A stretch of 64,000 nucleotides of DNA from contig NZ_KN525716.1 of NCBI RefSeq assembly GCF_000789235.1, positions 186,001-250,000 of the forward strand, written 5' to 3'. The DNA is from Wocania ichthyoenteri Th78. Its GTDB lineage: Bacteria; Bacteroidota; Bacteroidia; Flavobacteriales; Flavobacteriaceae. Positions 46,691 to 54,124 of this stretch are shown here, one piece after another; positions within the stretch are counted from its first letter, which is position 1; every line of letters starts with the position of its first letter. The position numbers were made by a program, and so were the translations under genes. The notes beneath the pieces are model-generated. The model saw nothing but the letters and a program-made list of their open reading frames with translations, was not told the DNA's origin and searched no databases.

Positions 46691-47869
46691 ATGATTTCCA
46701 TCGAAGAAGCTATTCAATTAGTAAAAAAAAACGTAAATCCCATTTTTGCAGAAGTTACAAAATCTGTTGAAAAATCAGGTAGTTATTTTTTACATGAAGA
46801 TATATATTCACCCATAAACATGCCTCCGTTTCGGCAATCAGCTATGGATGGTTACGCCTTATGTTTACATCACGATTTATCATATAATTTAATTGATGAA
46901 GTAAAAGCTGGCGATGCGCATCAGCCTATTTTAAAAAAAGGTGAAGCTGTTAGAATTTTTACAGGCGCACCTGTTCCAGATACTGCAGATGCTGTAATAA
47001 TGCAGGAAAAAGTTAAGATTAATGGTAATAAGATTAGTATTGAGCACCAAATAAACAAAGCACATAATATTCGCCCGTTAGGAGAGCAAGTTAAAATAGG
47101 TGATTTAGCTTTGAAAGAAGGCACTAAATTAACACCTGCAGCCATTGGGTATTTAAGTTCGTTGGGGATTACTAAAGTTTCAGTATTTAAAAAGCCTTCA
47201 ATCGCTATTGTTACCACAGGGAATGAGTTAGTTGAAGCTGGGCAAGATTTAACTCAAGGAAAAATTTACGAAAGTAATTCTAAAATGTTGCTCGCTGCGC
47301 TTTACAGTTTAAAATTTTACGATGTTAACATTCATAAAGTTGAAGATGATTACGAAAAAACCGTATCTAAACTTAACACCGTTATTAATGAAAATGACTT
47401 AGTACTTATAACTGGTGGTATTTCGGTTGGTGATTACGATTTTGTTGGAAAAGCTTTAAACAAACTTAAAGTTGAAGTACTCTTTTATAAAGTAAAACAG
47501 AAACCAGGAAAGCCTTTATTCTTCGGAAAAAAAGACAATACGAGTATTTTTGCCTTACCGGGAAATCCTGCTGCAGCACTTACTTGTTTTTATGTTTATG
47601 TGTTTATTGCATTGCAAAATATGACAAATCGTGATATTGTTGAATTACCTCGTGTTAAAGCGAAATCCATTTCTAATTTTGAAAAAAAAGGAGACCGACC
47701 ACAATTTTTAAAAGCGGTTTACAAAGATGGGGGTGTAGAAATTTTAGAAGGACAAAACTCATCAATGCTACAAACTTTTGCTTTATCTAATGCTTTGGTT
47801 TTCGTTCCAGAACACATAACCAATGTTAATATAAACGATACCGTTGAAACCATTTTATTACCTGTGTAA
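46691..47869 (+). CDS. moeA: Molybdopterin molybdotransferase MoeA
   Basis: MoeA inserts molybdate into adenylylated molybdopterin. The 392-residue protein is of normal length with MPPFRQSAMDGYA near residue 40, RIFTGAPVPDTADAVIMQE near 95, VTTGNELVE near 180 and the MoCF-domain GGISVGDYDF and ALPGNPAAAL. It opens the cofactor operon directly behind the ModE-like box. The next gene starts 1 bp after its stop. Confidence 0.97.
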   Translation: MISIEEAIQLVKKNVNPIFAEVTKSVEKSGSYFLHEDIYSPINMPPFRQSAMDGYALCLHHDLSYNLIDEVKAGDAHQPILKKGEAVRIFTGAPVPDTADAVIMQEKVKINGNKISIEHQINKAHNIRPLGEQVKIGDLALKEGTKLTPAAIGYLSSLGITKVSVFKKPSIAIVTTGNELVEAGQDLTQGKIYESNSKMLLAALYSLKFYDVNIHKVEDDYEKTVSKLNTVINENDLVLITGGISVGDYDFVGKALNKLKVEVLFYKVKQKPGKPLFFGKKDNTSIFALPGNPAAALTCFYVYVFIALQNMTNRDIVELPRVKAKSISNFEKKGDRPQFLKAVYKDGGVEILEGQNSSMLQTFALSNALVFVPEHITNVNINDTVETILLPV

Positions 47870-47870
47870 T

Positions 47871-48209
47871 ATGAGTTATAAAATTAAAAGTAGAATATGG
47901 ATTGAATCAAAAAACAAAGTGTTTTTAGGCGAAGGACGTGTGCAGTTATTAAAAGCCATTGATGAAATGGGTTCACTATCAAAAGCTGCAAAATCTTTAA
48001 ACATATCTTATAAAAAAGCGTGGAGTCTTATTGATTCGGTTAATAAATCTGCGAAACAGCCAGTAACCATAAACAGCATTGGTGGTAAAGGCGGTGGTGG
48101 CGCAAAACTCACCGATTACGGAAAAAAATTAGTTAATGCTTTCGACGATATTAATAAAAACTGTTGGGAATTTTTAGACACACAGATCGAAAAAATAAAA
48201 GATTTATAA
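47871..48209 (+). CDS. ModE-type winged-helix regulator, DNA-binding domain only
   Basis: The start is ATG 47871 (MSYKIKSRIWIES), 1 bp after the moeA stop; a start at 47844 inside moeA would add nine residues with no counterpart. The 112-residue protein matches the ModE N-terminal domain: GSLSKAAKSLNISYKKAWSLID as helix-turn-helix, and GGKGGGGAKLTDYGKKL as wing. The two MOP/TOBE molybdate-binding domains of full ModE are absent, so how it senses molybdate is open. It probably acts on the CGTTAT-N12-ATAACG site in front of the operon. Confidence 0.9.
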   Translation: MSYKIKSRIWIESKNKVFLGEGRVQLLKAIDEMGSLSKAAKSLNISYKKAWSLIDSVNKSAKQPVTINSIGGKGGGGAKLTDYGKKLVNAFDDINKNCWEFLDTQIEKIKDL

Positions 48210-48210
48210 A

Positions 48211-48951
48211 ATGTTACAAACCGAAAATATTTATATTTTCCTTTTGATACTTCCCATAGTATCATTCCTCTACGCCAGCGTTGGTCACGGTGGTGCAAGC
48301 GGCTATTTGGCTTTAATGGCATTGTTTTCTTTTGCGCCAGAAACCATGAAACCCACTGCCCTATTGCTTAATATATTTGTGGCTGGTATTTCGTTTTATT
48401 ACTATTATAAAGAAGGGTATTTTAACAGAAAGTTATTTTTATCATTCGCCATTACCTCAATTCCATTAGCCTTTTTAGGTGGTACAATTGAGATTGATGC
48501 TTCAATTTACAAAAAAATATTAGCGCTTTTACTCGTGTTTGCCATTTTAAAAATGTTGAATGTTTTTGGAAAAGAAAGCAATACCGTAAAAGATATTAAA
48601 CTGTGGCAAGGATTAATTGTTGGTGGTATTATCGGTTTTTTTTCTGGACTTATTGGTATTGGTGGAGGTATTATTTTAACACCAATAATTTTGCTTTTAC
48701 ATTGGGGGAAAATGAAGGAAGCTGCGGCAGTTTCTGCTTTATTTATTTGGGTGAATTCTGCTTCCGGACTCATCGGGCAATTAAGTAGCGGCGTAACTTT
48801 AGAAAAAGAATCGTTTTTATTAGTGGGCATTGCAATTATTGGTGGCCTTTTGGGAGGCTACTACGGAAGTAAAAAGATTAACAATCAAAAGCTTCGATAC
48901 ATTTTGGCTTTTGTACTCGTAATAGCATGTGCTAAATTATTTTTCGCTTAA
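48211..48951 (+). CDS. TauE/SafE family membrane transporter
   Basis: This 246-residue inner-membrane protein has seven to eight helices and the two family repeats, GHGGASGYLALMALFSF in the first and GIGGGIILTPIILLLHWGKMKEAAA in the second. TauE/SafE proteins export sulfite or sulfur-containing organic anions, among others. Here it starts 1 bp after the regulator gene and its stop abuts mobA, so it belongs to the molybdenum operon. Transport of an oxyanion connected with molybdenum-cofactor enzymes is an inference. No modABC transporter is in the window. Confidence 0.88.
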   Translation: MLQTENIYIFLLILPIVSFLYASVGHGGASGYLALMALFSFAPETMKPTALLLNIFVAGISFYYYYKEGYFNRKLFLSFAITSIPLAFLGGTIEIDASIYKKILALLLVFAILKMLNVFGKESNTVKDIKLWQGLIVGGIIGFFSGLIGIGGGIILTPIILLLHWGKMKEAAAVSALFIWVNSASGLIGQLSSGVTLEKESFLLVGIAIIGGLLGGYYGSKKINNQKLRYILAFVLVIACAKLFFA

Positions 48952-49536
48952 ATGGTAAACAAGAAAGACATAACAGGTATTATTTTAGCAGGTGGAAAAA
49001 GCTCCAGAATGGGAACGGATAAAAGTTTTTTAATGTTGAATGAAAAACCTTTTATACAATATAGTATTGAGGCGCTAAAGCCATTGGTTTCAGAAATTAT
49101 AATTGTTTCTGATAATCAAAATTATGATGCGTTCGGATTTAAACGCGTAAACGACATCACAAAAAATGCAGGTCCAATTGCAGGAATATGCTCTGGATTA
49201 GAAGCTTCATCAACCACATATAATTTGATCTTAAGTTGCGATATTCCGTTGATTAATTCTGAAATTTTAAAGAAATTAATTCATGCTGTTGATGATGATT
49301 CCGAAATTATTCAAATTGAAAATCAAGGAAAAACAATGCCTTTGATTGCTTTGTATAAACGACATATTAAAGATATTTTTAATGATTTTTTACAGAAAAA
49401 CGAACGTCGATTACGGATAGCAGTAAAAGCATGCAACTCGAAAAATATCATATTAGAAAAAGTACACGAATTTTCTACAATGAATGTGAATACCAAAGAA
49501 GAATTAAAACGAATTGAAGATGTATATAACCGTTAA
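48952..49536 (+). CDS. mobA: Molybdenum cofactor guanylyltransferase MobA
   Basis: MobA adds GMP to Mo-molybdopterin to make the MGD cofactor used by DMSO-reductase-family enzymes, such as the FdhF-like product in this window. The 194-residue protein starts with GIILAGGKSSRMGTDKSFL, the nucleotide-binding motif, and has the NAGPIAGICSGLEAS and LSCDIPLI segments. Its ATG directly follows the TauE stop codon and its end overlaps moaD. Confidence 0.95.
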   Translation: MVNKKDITGIILAGGKSSRMGTDKSFLMLNEKPFIQYSIEALKPLVSEIIIVSDNQNYDAFGFKRVNDITKNAGPIAGICSGLEASSTTYNLILSCDIPLINSEILKKLIHAVDDDSEIIQIENQGKTMPLIALYKRHIKDIFNDFLQKNERRLRIAVKACNSKNIILEKVHEFSTMNVNTKEELKRIEDVYNR

Positions 49537-49753
49537 ATACTTTGGACAAATTGCTGAAATAACACAAAAAGAAGAGGAGTTTTTTGAGTTTTCAGGACAC
49601 CAAATTTCCGAACTTTTAGAGATGCTTTATTCAAGATATAAGGCATTAAAAAACAAGGATTTTCAAGTGGCACAAAATCAAGAATTGGTTTCCGTTGAAA
49701 CTAAAGTCACAGGAAACGAAATCGCTTTATTACCGCCTTTTGCTGGTGGATAG
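49520..49753 (+). CDS. moaD: Molybdopterin synthase sulfur carrier subunit MoaD
   Basis: The small ubiquitin-like carrier supplies sulfur, as a C-terminal thiocarboxylate, to molybdopterin synthase. I choose ATG 49520 (MYITVKYFGQIAEIT, 77 residues); a TTG at 49514 would add two. It ends in PPFAGG with the required Gly-Gly. It overlaps the end of mobA by 17 bp, which suggests coupled translation. MoeB activates it and MoaE is its partner, both encoded just downstream. Confidence 0.95.
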   Translation: MYITVKYFGQIAEITQKEEEFFEFSGHQISELLEMLYSRYKALKNKDFQVAQNQELVSVETKVTGNEIALLPPFAGG

Positions 49754-49792
49754 TCATTTCGACACGTAAAAATAAAAAACTTAATTGGCAGG

Positions 49793-50878
49793 ATGAGATA
49801 CAACAGACATATCATATTATCCGAAATCGGGCAAACCGGTCAAGACAAAATTTCCAATGCCAAAGTATTGGTTATTGGTGCTGGTGGTTTGGGCTGCCCC
49901 GTTTTGCAATACTTAACCGCTGCAGGAATTGGCACCATCGGCATTATGGATTTTGATGTTGTTGAAATTTCCAATCTGCAACGTCAAGTTTTATTCGGCA
50001 CATCAACTTTAGGAAAAAACAAAGCTATTGCTGCAAAACAACGTTTAGAAGATTTGAATGATGCTATTTCAATTATTGCTTATCCTGAAAAACTAACCCA
50101 TCTAAACGCTATTGATTTATTTAATCAATACGATATTATTGTCGATGGTTCTGATAATTTTGAAACGCGCTATTTGGTGAATGATGCCTGTATTATTACG
50201 AACAAACCTCTAGTTTTTGGCTCTATTTATAAATTTGAAGGTCAAGTTTCCGTTTTCAATTACAAAAACGGACCGAGTTACCGTTGTTTGTTTCCAAACC
50301 CTCCGAAAAAAGGTAGCGTTCCAAATTGTTCAGAAATTGGTGTATTGGGTGTGCTTCCAGGAATTATTGGTACCATGCAGGCAAATGAAGTTTTAAAAAT
50401 AATATTAGACCTTGGCAATACACTTTCTGGAAAATTATTGTGCTACAATGCCTTAACACTTCAAAATTCAATATTAAAAATTAATAGATCGGAAGAAACG
50501 ATTCAATCTGTTCTAAAGGACAAAGAAAATTTTCATGAAAAGGAAATAGATTTTATTTGTAAAATTGAAGTTGCAACTGTTTCAATTGAAGCTATGTTAT
50601 CAAAAAAAGACATTCAGTTTATTGATGTTAGAGAAGCTCATGAACATCCAAAAGTTGAAGGTTTAGAAGTCACAAATATTCCATTAAGTCAATTAGAAAA
50701 CAATTTAGATAAATTAGATTCAGTAAAAAAGAAAGCCATTTTTTGTCAATCAGGAATAAGAAGTAAACGTGCTGTAGAATTATTAAAGAAACTAGATATT
50801 AAAAACTGTTACAGCGTAAACGAAGGCGCGGTCGATATTATTAAACATATAAAAGAACAAGATAAAATTTCATTATAA
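49793..50878 (+). CDS. moeB: MoeB-type adenylyltransferase fused to a rhodanese domain
   Basis: The 361-residue protein has an E1-like domain (1-240) with ATP motif GAGGLGCP (residues 29-36) and GSDNFETRYLVND, which adenylates the MoaD C-terminus. A rhodanese domain (about 265-361) has the persulfide cysteine C318 in FCQSGIRSKRA and would supply sulfur. The fusion is also seen in MOCS3-type proteins. The CxxC zinc pairs of E. coli MoeB are not complete here. Its stop overlaps the moaE start (TAATG). Confidence 0.94.
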   Translation: MRYNRHIILSEIGQTGQDKISNAKVLVIGAGGLGCPVLQYLTAAGIGTIGIMDFDVVEISNLQRQVLFGTSTLGKNKAIAAKQRLEDLNDAISIIAYPEKLTHLNAIDLFNQYDIIVDGSDNFETRYLVNDACIITNKPLVFGSIYKFEGQVSVFNYKNGPSYRCLFPNPPKKGSVPNCSEIGVLGVLPGIIGTMQANEVLKIILDLGNTLSGKLLCYNALTLQNSILKINRSEETIQSVLKDKENFHEKEIDFICKIEVATVSIEAMLSKKDIQFIDVREAHEHPKVEGLEVTNIPLSQLENNLDKLDSVKKKAIFCQSGIRSKRAVELLKKLDIKNCYSVNEGAVDIIKHIKEQDKISL

Positions 50879-51321
50879 TGAAAGATAAAAAACCCAAAAA
50901 CGTATTTAAACAAGGTGCTATTTCCTCTGATTTTATCGGAAATTCCATTGCAAAACATCAAACAAAAACCGGCATTGGCGCTCATAATATTTTTTTAGGG
51001 CAAGTGCGTGCTGATATTATTGATAACAAAACCGTTTCAGCAATTGAATACACCGCTTATGAAGATATGGCAAATGCAAAATTCAATGAAATTCGCGAAG
51101 TCGCTTTTGAAAAATTCGAGCTAACCTGTATGCACATTTACCACAGTTTAGGTAAAGTAAAAGCAGGTGAAATTTGTTTATTTGTATTTGTATCATCACC
51201 TCGAAGAAAAGTCGTTTTTAAGGCTTTAGAATATATCGTTGAAGCGATAAAAGCAGACGTTCCCGTTTTTGGAAAAGAAATTTTTGAAGATAGTTCTCAC
51301 CAGTGGAAAGTAAACTCTTAA
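50878..51321 (+). CDS. moaE: Molybdopterin synthase catalytic subunit MoaE
   Basis: MoaE makes molybdopterin from cyclic pyranopterin monophosphate, with MoaD as sulfur donor. The 147-residue protein includes GAHNIFLGQVRAD, IEYTAYEDMA, YHSLGKVKAGE and the active-site region VPVFGKEIFEDSSHQWKV. Its ATG overlaps the moeB stop by one base. The next intact gene, moaCB, follows after 266 bp that hold a decayed gene. Confidence 0.95.
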   Translation: MKDKKPKNVFKQGAISSDFIGNSIAKHQTKTGIGAHNIFLGQVRADIIDNKTVSAIEYTAYEDMANAKFNEIREVAFEKFELTCMHIYHSLGKVKAGEICLFVFVSSPRRKVVFKALEYIVEAIKADVPVFGKEIFEDSSHQWKVNS

Positions 51322-51372
51322 TTGTTTATTTGTTGAATCGTTTATTAGTTTAATTGTAAATTATTAATACAC

Positions 51373-51563
51373 ATGTCATATACGTTTTCGTTTGAAAAAT
51401 TGAATGTTTGGCAAGATTCTAAAGAATTAGTTAAACTAATTTATCTAATTACTCAAAAGCTCCCTGGTAAAGAAAAGTTTGGATTAACAAATTAATTAGA
51501 AGGAAAATTGAAAAAATTTCTAACAAATTAAATGCTTTACGGAAAGCCCAGTTAAACAAATAA
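51373..51563 (+). pseudogene. Remnant of a four-helix-bundle (23S rRNA intervening-sequence type) protein gene
   Basis: An ATG at 51373 starts MSYTFSFEKLNVWQDSKELV and continues to KEKFGLTN with a stop at 51495, the first third of a four-helix-bundle protein. In another frame 51498-51563 encodes RRKIEKISNKLNALRKAQLNK and a stop, the usual last helix. The middle (about 60-70 codons) is missing. It is an internal deletion of an ordinary small gene, lying inside the molybdenum-cofactor operon. Confidence 0.8.
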
Positions 51564-51587
51564 ACAACTCAACAAATCCACACTAAA

Positions 51588-52499
51588 ATGGTTGATATTA
51601 CAAAAAAAAGCACAACATTAAGAACTGCAGTTGCACAAGCAGTTGTAAAAGTTAGTAAAATAGAAACGATACAGGCTATTGAAAACGACACTGTACCAAA
51701 AGGTAATGTATTTGCTATGAGTAAAGCTGCAGGTTTATTAGGTGTAAAACGAACACCAGATATTTTACCCGATTGCCATCCTTTACCTATTGAATTTACA
51801 GGAATAGAATACGAAATAAACGGACTTGAAATTACTGTTTTGTTCACAGTAAAAACCATTTATAAAACAGGTGTTGAAGTTGAGGCTATGCATGGCGCAA
51901 GTGTTGTAGCTCTAAACATGTACGATATGCTAAAACCAATAGATAAAGGTATTGAGATACACGCTATAAAATTATTAGAAAAGAAAGGTGGGAAATCAGA
52001 TTTCAGAGATAAATTTAGAAAAGATTTAACAGCTGCGGTTATTGTCTGTTCAGATTCAATTTCTGCAGGACATAAAGAAGATAAAGCTGGAAAAGCGATT
52101 ATTAAAAAATTGGAAGAATGCCATGTAAAGGTTTCGGAATATGTGATTATTCCAGATGAAAAAGATAGCATTCAAGAAAAAGCACAAAGTTACCAAGAAC
52201 AAGGTATTGATTTGATAATCTATACAGGAGGCACTGGGCTTTCAGGAAGAGATGTTACACCCGAAGCCTTAATACCAATATTAGACAGACGCATTCCTGG
52301 AATAGAGGAAGCCATTCGTAATTACGGACAAGACCGTATGCCTTACGCGATGTTGTCTCGAAGTGTTGCAGGAACAATTAATAGTACTTTGGTTTTAGCG
52401 TTGCCAGGTTCAACCAATGGTGCAAAAGAGTCTATGGACGCTATATTTCCTTCGGTATTACATATTTTCAGAATTTTAAAAGGTGTTAGACACGATTAA
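51588..52499 (+). CDS. moaCB: Bifunctional MoaC/MoaB protein
   Basis: The 303-residue protein fuses MoaC (about 1-150), which with MoaA turns GTP into cyclic pyranopterin monophosphate, to MoaB (about 153-303), a molybdopterin adenylyltransferase-type domain. MoaC shows [15 protein letters not shown] and [22 protein letters not shown]. MoaB shows [33 protein letters not shown] and [17 protein letters not shown]. The fusion is common in flavobacteria. Its stop overlaps the moaA start by one base. Confidence 0.96.
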   Translation: MVDITKKSTTLRTAVAQAVVKVSKIETIQAIENDTVPKGNVFAMSKAAGLLGVKRTPDILPDCHPLPIEFTGIEYEINGLEITVLFTVKTIYKTGVEVEAMHGASVVALNMYDMLKPIDKGIEIHAIKLLEKKGGKSDFRDKFRKDLTAAVIVCSDSISAGHKEDKAGKAIIKKLEECHVKVSEYVIIPDEKDSIQEKAQSYQEQGIDLIIYTGGTGLSGRDVTPEALIPILDRRIPGIEEAIRNYGQDRMPYAMLSRSVAGTINSTLVLALPGSTNGAKESMDAIFPSVLHIFRILKGVRHD

Positions 52500-53506
52500 T
52501 GGAAAACGATAAAAACATACTACAAGACACACACGGCAGGGACCATACCTACCTCCGTATTTCGTTAATTGAACGTTGCAATTTACGCTGTTCATATTGC
52601 ATGCCAGAAGAAGGTGTGCAACTCTCTCCTAAAAGTCATTTAATGACTTATGAAGAGATTTATGATATCGCAAAAACTTTTGTTAAACATGGCGTTACAA
52701 AAATTAGATTGACTGGTGGCGAACCTTTAATCAGAAAAGACATTCCTGTTATTTTAGAAAAACTAGCAACCCTTCCTGTGGAATTATCAATCACTTCAAA
52801 TGCCGTTATTATTGATAAGTTTATTGATGTATTGAAAGTGAATGGTGTTAAAAACATCAATGTCAGCTTAGATTCTTTAGATGAAGAAAAATTCAAACAC
52901 ATTACACGTCGCAATGAGTTTAAAAAAGTTTACAACAATATTTTATTATTGGTAAAAGAAGGCTTTAACGTTAAAGTGAATGCGGTTTTAATGAAAGATT
53001 TTAACGATAATGAAATCATCGATTTTATCAACTTCACCAAAGATTTACCAATCTCGGTTCGCTTCATTGAATTTATGCCTTTTGATGGCAACAAATGGGA
53101 CATCAGTAAAATGGTTTCATATAAAGAAGTGATGAAATATGTAAACGCTTCTTTTTCCGAAAAAGAAATCGAACGCTTACAAGACGCACCAAACGATACG
53201 TCAAAAAATTACAAAATAAAAGGTTACAAAGGTAGTTTTGCCATTATAAGTTCGGTAACTAATCCATTTTGCGATTCGTGTAACAGATTGCGTTTAACAG
53301 CCAACGGACAATTAAAAAATTGCTTATTCTCCTCTGGTGAATCTGATTTATTAACTACACTTCGCGCAGGAAAACCTATTGAACCTATCATTCAAAAAGC
53401 GGTGCAAGCAAAGTTAAAAATACGTGGTGGTATGAATACTTTAGAAAAGCTACAAGAACCCAAATTACATAATAACAATCGTAGCATGATTACTATTGGT
53501 GGTTAA
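52499..53506 (+). CDS. moaA: GTP 3',8-cyclase MoaA
   Basis: MoaA is the radical-SAM enzyme of the first cofactor step. The 335-residue protein has the SAM cluster cysteines C27, C31 and C34 (ERCNLRCSYCMP) and the C-terminal cluster C258, C261 and C275. It also has the Gly-Gly end (MITIGG) needed for activity. It is the last gene of the plus-strand operon and converges with the DUF4202 gene, with 2 bp between the stop codons. Confidence 0.97.
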   Translation: MENDKNILQDTHGRDHTYLRISLIERCNLRCSYCMPEEGVQLSPKSHLMTYEEIYDIAKTFVKHGVTKIRLTGGEPLIRKDIPVILEKLATLPVELSITSNAVIIDKFIDVLKVNGVKNINVSLDSLDEEKFKHITRRNEFKKVYNNILLLVKEGFNVKVNAVLMKDFNDNEIIDFINFTKDLPISVRFIEFMPFDGNKWDISKMVSYKEVMKYVNASFSEKEIERLQDAPNDTSKNYKIKGYKGSFAIISSVTNPFCDSCNRLRLTANGQLKNCLFSSGESDLLTTLRAGKPIEPIIQKAVQAKLKIRGGMNTLEKLQEPKLHNNNRSMITIGG

Positions 53507-53508
53507 AA

Positions 53509-54096
53509 CTATGGAGTTATAGCCTCTTTTACTAGCTTTAAATTTTTAGCAGAAAATTGAAGTTTTAATGCTTCATTTCTACCTTTATCGGACATTTTCT
53601 TCCATGTCTTCTGAAGAATATCTATCACTTTTTTAGGGTCATGTTTTTCTGAAAATTCTTCAAAATAATAATCTAAAAAAACAAGACAAACAACATCTTC
53701 TAAAATTTGCGCTTCTTCATTTTTCTTTATCAGTTTTTTGGTAATTAAAGCTGTAATTCGGTTAATAAATTCATCATCATAACCCACTTGTTTTAAAATA
53801 GCGGCAGTCATGTCTGCATGCATTTTTTTAAGGGTTTCTCTCCATTTTAAATAACCAACTCGATCCATTGGATATTCGTCTCTAGGGATTTTCCAACGAC
53901 AAATATGCTGTGCTCTTGCTGCAATTTGCAATGCTTTTGATGCATTGGGATTATTCAATAATAATGTTCTAGACATGCGTTGAGAATACAATGATTCTTT
54001 CGGATAGTCTAACCCATGAACGTTATAAACATTTGGATCATCAGAATTTTTTTTATCAATTAATGCTATGGCACTCTCAAATCGCGTTGGTTTCAT
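53509..54096 (-). CDS. DUF4202 family protein
   Basis: This 195-residue soluble protein has the DUF4202 pattern: RFESAIALIDKKNSDDPN, a histidine in ARAQHICRWKIPRDEYP, and LEDVVCLVFLDYYFEEF. The distribution of His and Asp in helices recalls HD-type hydrolases, but the family has no assigned activity. It lies 28 bp downstream of the FdhF/YdeP oxidoreductase gene on the same strand, so a role connected with molybdoenzymes is plausible (inference). Confidence 0.88.
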   Translation of the reverse strand: MKPTRFESAIALIDKKNSDDPNVYNVHGLDYPKESLYSQRMSRTLLLNNPNASKALQIAARAQHICRWKIPRDEYPMDRVGYLKWRETLKKMHADMTAAILKQVGYDDEFINRITALITKKLIKKNEEAQILEDVVCLVFLDYYFEEFSEKHDPKKVIDILQKTWKKMSDKGRNEALKLQFSAKNLKLVKEAITP

Positions 54097-54124
54097 AAAT
54101 TAGTTATTAAAATACTTGTTGTTT

